NCBI GenBank assembly: GCA_017522515.1 | Contig: JAFWZH010000133.1 | Coordinates: 1-64,000, forward strand | From: Clostridia bacterium | GTDB lineage: Bacteria; Bacillota_A; Clostridia; UBA1212; UBA1255 | Direction of reading: 5' to 3' | Length of the DNA stretch: 64,000 nt | Part shown: piece by piece, positions 18,550-25,758 of the stretch | How positions within the stretch are numbered: position 1 is the first letter of the stretch | Layout: the number at the start of each line of letters is the position of its first letter | The notes under the pieces: generated by a model | The model's database searches: none | What the model saw: only the letters and a program-made list of their open reading frames with translations | What the model was told of the DNA's origin: nothing | Made by a program: the position numbers and the translations under genes

Positions 18550-20427
18550 ATGATTTCTAAGAGCAAATTTATTTTTATGCTTTATTTCATAGCATTATTA
18601 ACAATAATATTAATAACATCAAGTTGCAACAAAGAAAACAAAAATACGTCACCCACGGCCGCACCCACTCAAAGTCACGAAGCTGCACCGACGAAAAACG
18701 GAGAGACAAAACCAACTCCAACGATAAAAGCCACTCAAACATCAGCTACGCAGACAGAAGTAGCCACACAAATTGCTGAAAACACACAAACAGCTGAAAT
18801 CACACCAAATGCAACAACAGCGGCTACACCTACGCCCATACAAAACAAATATAACGGTAATACAAACTTTACCGAAACAAAAAGTATTATATTTTCACAT
18901 CCGGGTGGTTTTTACATCAAAAAATTTATTTTAAAAATGACTTACGATAAAAGATATACAGTTCGATATACGGTAGATGGTAATAATCCCACCTCAACAT
19001 CAAGCAGTTATCGTGACAACGGGATAGAAATTCATGATATCAGTAGCGAGACAGGAAGTGAAAATAAAGTTACGGTAGTAAAAGCCGCAACCTTTTTAGG
19101 TACAACACAAACAAGTGAGATTGTCACAGCAACGTATATAGTAAATGAAGATTATAAAGACTTTCAAAGTTATTACAACGACATTGCTGTAATTTCAATA
19201 AGCACCGATATAAAAAATCTTTATGGTGACACAGGTATTTTTACCAATTTTACTGAACACGGCAGAGAATCAGAAAGGCTTGCTCATGTGGAATTTTTTG
19301 ACAGCGACGGCACAGCAGGTTTCTCAATAGATGCCGGCCTGCGTGTTTACGGCGGAACGTCAAGAGGAGCACCTCAAAAGTCCCTTAAACTCGTAGCAAG
19401 AAAAGAATATGATGCAGAAAACGGCAAATTTAAGTATGCCATGTTACCTGACAGCAAAAATTCCGAAGGCATGCAAGTAGACAGGTTTGACAGCTTTATA
19501 TTAAGAGCAGGCGGTAATGACAATTTATTTGGAGGATCAAGAAATACACTTTTAAGAGATGCTTTAGTTCACACTTTGGCGGGAAAAATGGGCAACATCG
19601 CATTCCAATCATACCGTCCGGTAATAGTTTACATAAACGGAAATTATTGGGGGCTTTACAACTTACGAGACGATACGGACAACGATTATTTAGAACAGCA
19701 TTACAATATTCCTAAAGACGATGTAGCAATTATTTCATACGGGCATGAAAACGGCAATTGGATTTATAAAATTGACGAAGGTACTGAAAGCGATTTAAAT
19801 AATTATAAAAATATGCTTTCTTATATTGCAAATACAAATATGGCTATTTCCGGCAATTATTACAAAGCTTGCCAGCTCCTCGACATGGATAATTTTATGA
19901 AATACATTGCAGTAAATGTTTTTGCCAATAACAGAGATTGGCCACACAACAATGTAAAAGCTTGGATGTATCAAGGCAAATGGCATTTCGTATTAAAAGA
20001 TATTGACTATGCTTGGGGCATATATGATTTACCGGGACGCACAGAGAACGTTATAGCAGAAGAGACATCACACTCCGAAAATGTTCTTCGTGGCAGAGCC
20101 GGAGAAATTTCTGCCATGTTTGCAAGTCTAATGAAAAACGAAACATTTAAAAAACAATTTTTAAGTTTAGTAGATGATATGGTTAACAACTATTTTTCCG
20201 AAAAGACTTCAACAGAGCTTCTTGACAGAATGGTGGAAATTATGGCAAAGGAATATCCCAGAATTTCAACAAATATTTGGTATTCTAATTATAATAATCC
20301 GACAGAGGGAGGCCACAGTGTAAGCCTTAATTACGAAGACTGGCTGAAAGCAACAACAACCCTTTATGAATACGCAAGAAAGCGCCCCGCAGTTTTTAAA
20401 GATTTAGTTAATAAAATCTACAAATAA
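18550..20427 (+). CDS. CotH-family kinase lipoprotein
   Basis: This 625-residue surface or coat protein has a lipobox ITSSC at Cys26, a Thr/Ala/Pro-rich linker (30-98), a chitobiase-type C-terminal-like module (about 110-197, YTVRYTVDGNNPTSTSS) and a CotH kinase domain (about 205-600). Kinase hallmarks include WGLYNLRDDTD, NRDWPHNN (461-468) and the metal-binding KDIDYAWG (483-490). Bacillus CotH is an atypical protein kinase that phosphorylates spore coat proteins; lipid-anchored forms occur in Clostridia and may act on the cell surface. The start at 18550 has GAGGTG upstream, unlike the in-frame ATG at 18520. Confidence 0.9.
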   Translation: MISKSKFIFMLYFIALLTIILITSSCNKENKNTSPTAAPTQSHEAAPTKNGETKPTPTIKATQTSATQTEVATQIAENTQTAEITPNATTAATPTPIQNKYNGNTNFTETKSIIFSHPGGFYIKKFILKMTYDKRYTVRYTVDGNNPTSTSSSYRDNGIEIHDISSETGSENKVTVVKAATFLGTTQTSEIVTATYIVNEDYKDFQSYYNDIAVISISTDIKNLYGDTGIFTNFTEHGRESERLAHVEFFDSDGTAGFSIDAGLRVYGGTSRGAPQKSLKLVARKEYDAENGKFKYAMLPDSKNSEGMQVDRFDSFILRAGGNDNLFGGSRNTLLRDALVHTLAGKMGNIAFQSYRPVIVYINGNYWGLYNLRDDTDNDYLEQHYNIPKDDVAIISYGHENGNWIYKIDEGTESDLNNYKNMLSYIANTNMAISGNYYKACQLLDMDNFMKYIAVNVFANNRDWPHNNVKAWMYQGKWHFVLKDIDYAWGIYDLPGRTENVIAEETSHSENVLRGRAGEISAMFASLMKNETFKKQFLSLVDDMVNNYFSEKTSTELLDRMVEIMAKEYPRISTNIWYSNYNNPTEGGHSVSLNYEDWLKATTTLYEYARKRPAVFKDLVNKIYK

Positions 20428-20503
20428 ATAACACTTGATTTGTCATAAAAAAAATGCAATAATTGTTATGTTTTTGTTAATAAAAATCAACAAAAGGATA
20501 TAA

Positions 20504-21388
20504 ATGATATTTATGAGAGAAATTACAATATACAACCCTACCGCAGGTAATGGCAAAACAAAGAACCTCACCGGAGAGGGTTATCGCACAACATACAAAG
20601 GTGATTGTCGCCGTTTTGTTAAAGAAGAATGCCTTAAAGATCCCAACGTACATTTTACGGTTTATGGAGGAGATGGCACTCTGAATGAAGCTATCAGCGG
20701 TATAATGGATGCCGGCACAGGCAATATTTCCCAAATCACCGCAATGCCCTATGGTTCGGGAAACGATACAGTAAAATCCATTACTCCAAAAGGTGAAGAC
20801 AGCAAAGAACCACAAGTAGAGACCTTGGATTTAATTAAATACAATGATCATTATGGCATCAATATGCTTAATATAGGTTTTGACTGCAATGTTGTTGCAA
20901 GTGCAGCACGTTTCAAAAAAAGATTTAAAATTGCCGGCAAGCTATCTTATCTTCTTGGTGTAGCAACGGAATTCTTTAAGCCATTTGGCGAAGAATTTAC
21001 AATCGATGCCATTTGTGAAGACGGAAGGCATTTTACGTTTAACGGCTCCTGCCTGCTTTGCGCCGTTTGTAATGGAGAATGGTGCGGCGGCAGTTTTCAC
21101 AACTCACCGCTTTCTAATATGAGCGATGGTGTTTTAGAATTAATGTTGATTAAAAAAATGACACGAATGAGTTTTATAAAGCTCATCGGTAAGTATAAGG
21201 ATGGTACTTTGATTGATAAAAAAACACTTAAAACCTCTATCCCCGAATACGACGACACCGTTATATATTTACGCATAAAAAGCATGAAGATAAGCGGCAT
21301 GAAGCAAATTTGTTCCGATGGCGAAATAGAAGATTGTCAAGAAGCAGAGATTTCAGTTGTCCCTGCAGCTATTAATTACAGAGTATAA
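20504..21388 (+). CDS. Diacylglycerol/sphingosine kinase-family lipid kinase
   Basis: This 294-residue cytoplasmic lipid kinase has the nucleotide-binding start ITIYNPTAGNGK, the core motif YGGDGTLNEAISG and the later stretch PYGSGNDTVKS. The C-terminal half ends with FCSDGE-like ICSDGEIEDC, the second conserved segment. Relatives (DgkB, YegS) phosphorylate diacylglycerol or related lipids and recycle lipid left by cell-surface polymer synthesis. AAAGGA precedes the ATG at 20504 at a good distance. It is tail-to-tail with birA, eight bases apart. Confidence 0.9.
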   Translation: MIFMREITIYNPTAGNGKTKNLTGEGYRTTYKGDCRRFVKEECLKDPNVHFTVYGGDGTLNEAISGIMDAGTGNISQITAMPYGSGNDTVKSITPKGEDSKEPQVETLDLIKYNDHYGINMLNIGFDCNVVASAARFKKRFKIAGKLSYLLGVATEFFKPFGEEFTIDAICEDGRHFTFNGSCLLCAVCNGEWCGGSFHNSPLSNMSDGVLELMLIKKMTRMSFIKLIGKYKDGTLIDKKTLKTSIPEYDDTVIYLRIKSMKISGMKQICSDGEIEDCQEAEISVVPAAINYRV

Positions 21389-21396
21389 ATACTTTA

Positions 21397-22134
21397 TTAC
21401 CACTTTTTGAGACTTATTTCTCCGCTTCGAAGGATGTCTTTGGTGCCATCACTCAACTCTACAGCGAGGCAACCCATTTCGGTAATTTCAACGGCAGTTC
21501 CACAATACGAGCTGCCGTTTTTTTCATATTCTACCTCTTTTCCCAATACTACGGAATGCTCCCTGTACCTTTCCATATCGCTGTAAGCACCCTTTTTTAT
21601 ACTAAGAATATTCTCAGCAATTTGCATACAAAGCTCGTCTATGATTTTCTGAGCCGAAGCAGCTTTTACGCCTAAAGAACCGGCGATGCCTGAAATTTCC
21701 GTAGGAAAACTCTCAGTAGAAATATTTACACCAATACCTACAATGACATAATGTTTACCATGAGCTATAACTGACTCTGCAAGAATACCGCAAATTTTGC
21801 GTTTCCCCATATAAAGGTCATTTACCCATTTTATACCCACACGTACACCTGTACATTTAAAAATCGCCTCGGCTACTGCCATACTGGCTCTTATCGTAAT
21901 AAGCGCCGCCACCTTTTCGTCAGCAGGAAACTCATCTACAATACTCATATACAAACCTGTACTGTCCGGTGAATAAAAAGACTTCCCTTGCCTGCCGCGA
22001 CCTGCAGTCTGTCCCTTGGCTGTTATAACACACGGCACGGAAAAATTGCCGAGAAACATATCGTCTCCTTGCAAAAGACGTTTAGCTTCGGTATTCGTAG
22101 AATCAATTGTTTCGTATTTATACAATTTAAACAT
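21397..22134 (-). CDS. birA: Biotin-[acetyl-CoA carboxylase] ligase, monofunctional
   Basis: This enzyme activates biotin as biotinyl-AMP and attaches it to the lysine of biotin carrier domains. The 245 residues show the catalytic sequence TAKGQTAGRGRQGKSF, the WVNDL motif in IKWVNDLYMGKRKICGIL, and a C-terminal SH3-like domain ending DGTKDILRSGEISL. The N-terminal DNA-binding domain of the bifunctional type is missing, so it should not act as the bio repressor. It directly abuts the FTR-like gene. A biotin-dependent Na+-pump decarboxylase beta subunit is encoded 3 kb away, a possible client complex. Confidence 0.95.
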   Translation of the reverse strand: MFKLYKYETIDSTNTEAKRLLQGDDMFLGNFSVPCVITAKGQTAGRGRQGKSFYSPDSTGLYMSIVDEFPADEKVAALITIRASMAVAEAIFKCTGVRVGIKWVNDLYMGKRKICGILAESVIAHGKHYVIVGIGVNISTESFPTEISGIAGSLGVKAASAQKIIDELCMQIAENILSIKKGAYSDMERYREHSVVLGKEVEYEKNGSSYCGTAVEITEMGCLAVELSDGTKDILRSGEISLKKW

Positions 22135-22332
22135 TTACTTTTCCTTATAATAGAGCATACAATGGCAATAACCTTCAAAATCGGGATCTTGCACTTGTTG
22201 ACGGAATTCCTTGCACATGCATTTAGTGTCTTCGCTCTTTTCAAGAACACAAGGGCAGTAACCGCCACGTTGTTTTAATCCCTCTTTGACAGTTTTTACA
22301 ATTTCTTCATTTTCGTTATATCTTATCTTCAT
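22135..22332 (-). CDS. Small ferredoxin-thioredoxin reductase catalytic subunit-like protein
   Basis: This 65-residue protein has six cysteines in three CxC pairs: CPC at 26-28, CMC at 38-40 and CHC at 56-58, the last in YCHCMLYY. In ferredoxin-thioredoxin reductase these hold a [4Fe-4S] cluster and the adjacent redox-active disulfide that passes ferredoxin electrons to thioredoxin. Spacing between pairs differs from the chloroplast enzyme (nine and fifteen residues, against sixteen and eight), but the CPC and CHCML ends match. It is the first gene of a unit with birA, with AAAGGAGC before the ATG. Confidence 0.85.
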   Translation of the reverse strand: MKIRYNENEEIVKTVKEGLKQRGGYCPCVLEKSEDTKCMCKEFRQQVQDPDFEGYCHCMLYYKEK

Positions 22333-22360
22333 AGAAAGCTCCTTTTCTGCAATATATTTC

Positions 22361-22388
22361 AGTATAACATTAAAGTCCCCCTTGTCAA
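22361..22388 (-). promoter_or_regulatory. Promoter of the FTR-like/birA unit
   Basis: TTGACA (22388-22383) and TATACT (22366-22361) are 16 bp apart on the minus strand. The -35 box is part of the dyad at 22383-22409. Confidence 0.75.
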
Positions 22389-22409
22389 GAAGCCTTTACA
22401 TTCTTGACA
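22383..22409. promoter_or_regulatory. Dyad containing both divergent -35 boxes
   Basis: TGTCAAGAA (22383-22391) and TTCTTGACA (22401-22409) are perfect inverted copies around nine bases. They contain the -35 boxes of both the FTR-like and dtd promoters. This may be a regulator site or simply symmetric promoter elements. Confidence 0.45.
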
Positions 22410-22431
22410 TAAAACTGTTTTTTTATATAAT
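22404..22431 (+). promoter_or_regulatory. dtd promoter
   Basis: TTGACA (22404-22409) and TATAAT (22426-22431) are 16 bp apart, 31 bp upstream of the dtd start codon. Confidence 0.8.
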
Positions 22432-22461
22432 GAACAAATATATTATGTATGGAGGTTTCTC

Positions 22462-22911
22462 ATGAAATTTGTTATTCAGCGTGTAAGCAATGCAAGCGTT
22501 AGTGTAGATAATAAGGTAATCGGTGCAATTAACAAGGGCTATATGGTTCTTATCGGAATAGGTAAAGATGACACAACAAAAGAAGCTGACCGTCTTGTAG
22601 ATAAAATGCTCAAACTTAGAATTTTCGATGACGCTGACGGTAAAACAAATCTATCTCTTGCAGATGTAGAGGGCTCTTTACTCTTAATTTCTCAATTTAC
22701 TCTCTATGCTGATTGCCGCAAGGGAAACAGACCTTCTTTTATCAACGCAGCACCACCTGCGCAAGCAGAAAATCTTTATGAATATATAATTGCCAAATGC
22801 AAAGAACAAGTATCATGTGTTCAGACAGGCAGTTTTGGAGCTGATATGATGGTGCAGCTTACAAACAGCGGCCCTTTCACTGTAATTTTAGATTCTGAAT
22901 TATTTGTATAA
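22462..22911 (+). CDS. dtd: D-aminoacyl-tRNA deacylase
   Basis: This homodimeric editing enzyme removes D-amino acids (and glycine) wrongly attached to tRNAs. The 149 residues begin with [16 protein letters not shown] and contain both signature motifs: [17 protein letters not shown] around the catalytic cleft and the cross-subunit NSGPFTV near the C-terminus (the NxGPxT motif). GGAGG precedes the ATG. The stop codon overlaps the end of the convergent CARF-nuclease gene by 12 bp. Length and motifs are fully typical. Confidence 0.97.
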   Translation: MKFVIQRVSNASVSVDNKVIGAINKGYMVLIGIGKDDTTKEADRLVDKMLKLRIFDDADGKTNLSLADVEGSLLLISQFTLYADCRKGNRPSFINAAPPAQAENLYEYIIAKCKEQVSCVQTGSFGADMMVQLTNSGPFTVILDSELFV

Positions 22912-24195
22912 ATTTTTTAAAGCTTCTGTTGCAGCAGCCTCGTCTTTTATAGTTTCTCTGCACAAAATTTTTATATCCATTTCTTGTGCTCTGCTCCACA
23001 GAAGCTGTCTTTTTAATCGTTTCATATATTTATCATTAGGTTCGTCCTTTTGTTGTAGGCAGTTATCCTTCCTTGCAGGATTATCACTTGCAGACAAATA
23101 ATTTGTCACAAGAACCTTTTTTGCATACTGTCCGCCAAAATGTTTTGCAACAGCCGAAAGTTTGTATAATTCTTCCGGTAAAAAGCTCCCGTTTTTGCAA
23201 GAAATAAAAATAGGTCTTAAACCACGCATTAAAACAACATCAATTTCATTGGCAACATCAATTCCGGCCATCGGACTCTTTATGCCGTCCCAATCAATCT
23301 GGGCACCCATCATAACATCGTTGTATACTTTTTGCCCGTTTTCTTTAATTGACTCGGCCACAATAGTAATATAAAGCTCAAGGAGCACACCTGCCTTTAA
23401 TAAGCAGTGCTGTACTCCTCTGTTTTTAAATGCAAATGAATAAAAATTACCTTTTTGTTTAAGATTGTTTATTAACCCTGCATTTAAGAGCATTTTTATA
23501 AAGCTCTTATAATCTTCTTTTGTTTTACTTGGCTCTCTGGCTAAATCAACTTCTATATTCAGAGGCAAAGAATTCATATCTGATGCAGCTTTTGCGATAA
23601 TACCTGTGTTTTTATTCCACCTTCTGTAATCTCGTGCGCAAATTGCCCACATTTTAGCAACATCAGATTTAAGCTCAGGCGTAATTTCCCATCTTGATTT
23701 CCTGCTGCTTTTGTATTCGGAAGCAATTACACAGCCGCCATGAATGCGAGTATATTCTTCAAAAGACATTTCCGCCCTTGGTTGACTTTCCAAAAGGATA
23801 TTTTCATCACAGTCTATTAACTTGTTCGTATATACATTGTATCTTTGAAGCTGTATGATTTCAGAATGCGCCTTGTATACAATACCGGCTGCAACAAGCA
23901 TTAGGTCATCACCGCCGCACAAATCAAAAACAATTTCTTCTTCAGGATTTTCCTCGTTAAATAAGTGTACCAAATCCTCCAACACATCTACAATGCCTTG
24001 CAAAAAATTTCTGTTTACAGGGCGAGATTCAAAGATTGTGTTTATATTTCTGTTTTTTGCAACACTACGAAAAATCTTCTCAAATCGTTCTGTTTTTTTC
24101 TTTTCCCCCAAAAAAACAACTTTTCTCGGCTTTGTTACGATAAAGCCTGCAAGATTTTCTATTGGTTCTGAATCAAAAAGCTCTACAAGTACCAT
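22900..24195 (-). CDS. Card1/Can2-like protein: CARF-type domain plus PD-(D/E)xK-type nuclease domain
   Basis: The 431 residues look like the DUF1887 family, which includes Card1/Can2, nucleases activated by cyclic tetra-adenylate in type III CRISPR defence. The N-terminal part (1-150) has a Rossmann-like CARF layout with [18 protein letters not shown] (89-106), where CARF proteins often show a GGTK-type ligand loop. The C-terminal domain has GVLLELY (269-275), NEIDVVL (316-322) and FISCKNG (330-336), matching nuclease positions E...D...xxK, though the usual ExK acid reads Ser-Cys-Lys. No CRISPR array or cas gene is in the window. It follows the OadG-like gene by nine bases. Confidence 0.7.
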   Translation of the reverse strand: MVLVELFDSEPIENLAGFIVTKPRKVVFLGEKKKTERFEKIFRSVAKNRNINTIFESRPVNRNFLQGIVDVLEDLVHLFNEENPEEEIVFDLCGGDDLMLVAAGIVYKAHSEIIQLQRYNVYTNKLIDCDENILLESQPRAEMSFEEYTRIHGGCVIASEYKSSRKSRWEITPELKSDVAKMWAICARDYRRWNKNTGIIAKAASDMNSLPLNIEVDLAREPSKTKEDYKSFIKMLLNAGLINNLKQKGNFYSFAFKNRGVQHCLLKAGVLLELYITIVAESIKENGQKVYNDVMMGAQIDWDGIKSPMAGIDVANEIDVVLMRGLRPIFISCKNGSFLPEELYKLSAVAKHFGGQYAKKVLVTNYLSASDNPARKDNCLQQKDEPNDKYMKRLKRQLLWSRAQEMDIKILCRETIKDEAAATEALKNLYK

Positions 24196-24204
24196 ATATT
24201 TCCA

Positions 24205-24420
24205 CTATCTTAAAAATCCGTACAACACTGCTGCGCCGACTACAGCCAACAAAGCAGCAAAACAAGCGATTATTACAGGTGCGTTCTTCTTACCCTTTTT
24301 GGTTATAGCATTAAGAAGCACTGTAGCAATGATAATTATGCCCAGAATAATAAAAATTCCAAGAAAACCTTTTCCCATAATAGGAAGGCAATCAATAAAT
24401 TGTTTTACATTAATTTTCAT
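24205..24420 (-). CDS. OadG-related small membrane subunit of a Na+-pump decarboxylase
   Basis: This 71-residue protein has two hydrophobic helices (about 16-39 and 47-69) separated by a basic loop KKGKKNA. The first part, LPIMGKGFLGIFIILGIIII, resembles the small gamma-type (OadG) subunits that help assemble biotin-dependent Na+-pumping decarboxylases. It lies 18 bp after the beta subunit gene, the expected partner. Small hydrophobic proteins give weak matches, so context carries much of this call. Confidence 0.65.
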   Translation of the reverse strand: MKINVKQFIDCLPIMGKGFLGIFIILGIIIIATVLLNAITKKGKKNAPVIIACFAALLAVVGAAVLYGFLR

Positions 24421-24438
24421 TTTATATACCTCCCTTTA

Positions 24439-25584
24439 TTAAACCATAGGCATTACAATGTTTAGAATCATTCCGCCTGCAATAACAGAAGCAATCTGAC
24501 CGGAAACATTTACACCGATAGAATGCATAAGAAGGAAGTTTTGTGGATCCTCCTTTAAGCCCATTTTATGAACTACTCTTGCAGACATCGGGAAGGCAGA
24601 TATTCCTGCTGCACCAATCATAGGATTGATTTTCTTCTTTAAGAAAAGATTTAAAATCTTTGCAAACATTACACCGCCGACAGTATCAAAAATGAATGCC
24701 ACAAGACCTATGAGTAAAATCAAAAGTGTCTGAGGTCTTACAAACTTGTCCGCTGTCATTTGAGAAGCAACCGTAATTCCCAAAAGTATGGTTATAAGAT
24801 TAGCAAGTACCTTTTGTGCTGTTTCTGAAAGGCTATCCAGCACGCCGCACTCACGAATAAGATTTCCGAACATTAAGAAAGCAATCAATACGAGGCTTGT
24901 AGGAGCAAATATACCTGTAATTGCAGTAATTACTATGGGGAACATAATCTTTGTTGCTTTAGAAACATCTTTCTGCTCATAAGGCATACGAATAAGGCGC
25001 TCTTGCTTTGTTGTAATGAGCTTTATTACGGGAGGTTGAATTATCGGCACCAATGCCATATATGAATATGCCGCTACCATAATAGCGCCCAAATATTCCG
25101 AATGGAGCATGTTGGCAACGAAAATTGAAGTAGGGCCGTCAGCAGCACCTATAATTGAGATTGACGCCGCATCTTTAAGAGGGAACCCGAAAAGTGAGGC
25201 AAGTCCCAATGTAAAGAAGATACCGAATTGAGCCGCAGCACCGAAGAGCATAAGCTTAGGATTTGAAAGAAGAGGTCCAAAGTCTATCATGGCACCTATT
25301 CCGATGAACAATAAAAGCGGGAACAGCTCATTTGCAATACCGGAATCAAAAAGTAAATTTAAAATACCTTCTTGCTCTACACCGTTTGATAAAACTTGTG
25401 TAATCGCACTGGACATAGGCAGATTAACTATAATCGCACCGAAGCCCATGGGCAAAAGGAGCGTAGGCTCCATTTCTTTCTTTATAGCGAGAAATATCAG
25501 CACACCGCCGATAACCCACATTAAAACTTGTTGCCACTCAATCTTAAGGGCATTATCAAATAAAAATCCTAAAAATTCAGTCAT
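24439..25584 (-). CDS. Na+-translocating decarboxylase beta subunit
   Basis: This is the membrane subunit that couples decarboxylation of carboxybiotin to export of Na+ in oxaloacetate, methylmalonyl-CoA or glutaconyl-CoA decarboxylases. The 381 residues form about nine or ten membrane helices and include the ion-site region SISIIGAADGPTSIFVANML, with the conserved Asp, and the late segment GAAGISAFPMSARVV. The alpha subunit and biotin carrier are not in the window, so the substrate cannot be named. It heads a unit with the OadG-like gene and the CARF-nuclease gene. Confidence 0.93.
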   Translation of the reverse strand: MTEFLGFLFDNALKIEWQQVLMWVIGGVLIFLAIKKEMEPTLLLPMGFGAIIVNLPMSSAITQVLSNGVEQEGILNLLFDSGIANELFPLLLFIGIGAMIDFGPLLSNPKLMLFGAAAQFGIFFTLGLASLFGFPLKDAASISIIGAADGPTSIFVANMLHSEYLGAIMVAAYSYMALVPIIQPPVIKLITTKQERLIRMPYEQKDVSKATKIMFPIVITAITGIFAPTSLVLIAFLMFGNLIRECGVLDSLSETAQKVLANLITILLGITVASQMTADKFVRPQTLLILLIGLVAFIFDTVGGVMFAKILNLFLKKKINPMIGAAGISAFPMSARVVHKMGLKEDPQNFLLMHSIGVNVSGQIASVIAGGMILNIVMPMV

Positions 25585-25688
25585 GAAAATTGCCTAATCC
25601 TCCTGATTTTTTTGATGAAAATTCTTTCTCATCAAGGAGTAATCTTATTATATTTTTCTTAAAATTTCAACACCTTCAATTAAATTTA

Positions 25689-25717
25689 TTGCTATAAAAA
25701 AAGATATATAGTAAAAT
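25689..25717 (+). promoter_or_regulatory. Candidate promoter of the methyltransferase fusion gene
   Basis: TTGCTA (25689-25694) and TAAAAT (25712-25717) are 17 bp apart, about 40 bp upstream of the start codon. The match is moderate. Confidence 0.45.
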
Positions 25718-25758
25718 TAGTGTATCCTATCCAAAATTTACGCAGTGGAGGAATAAAC

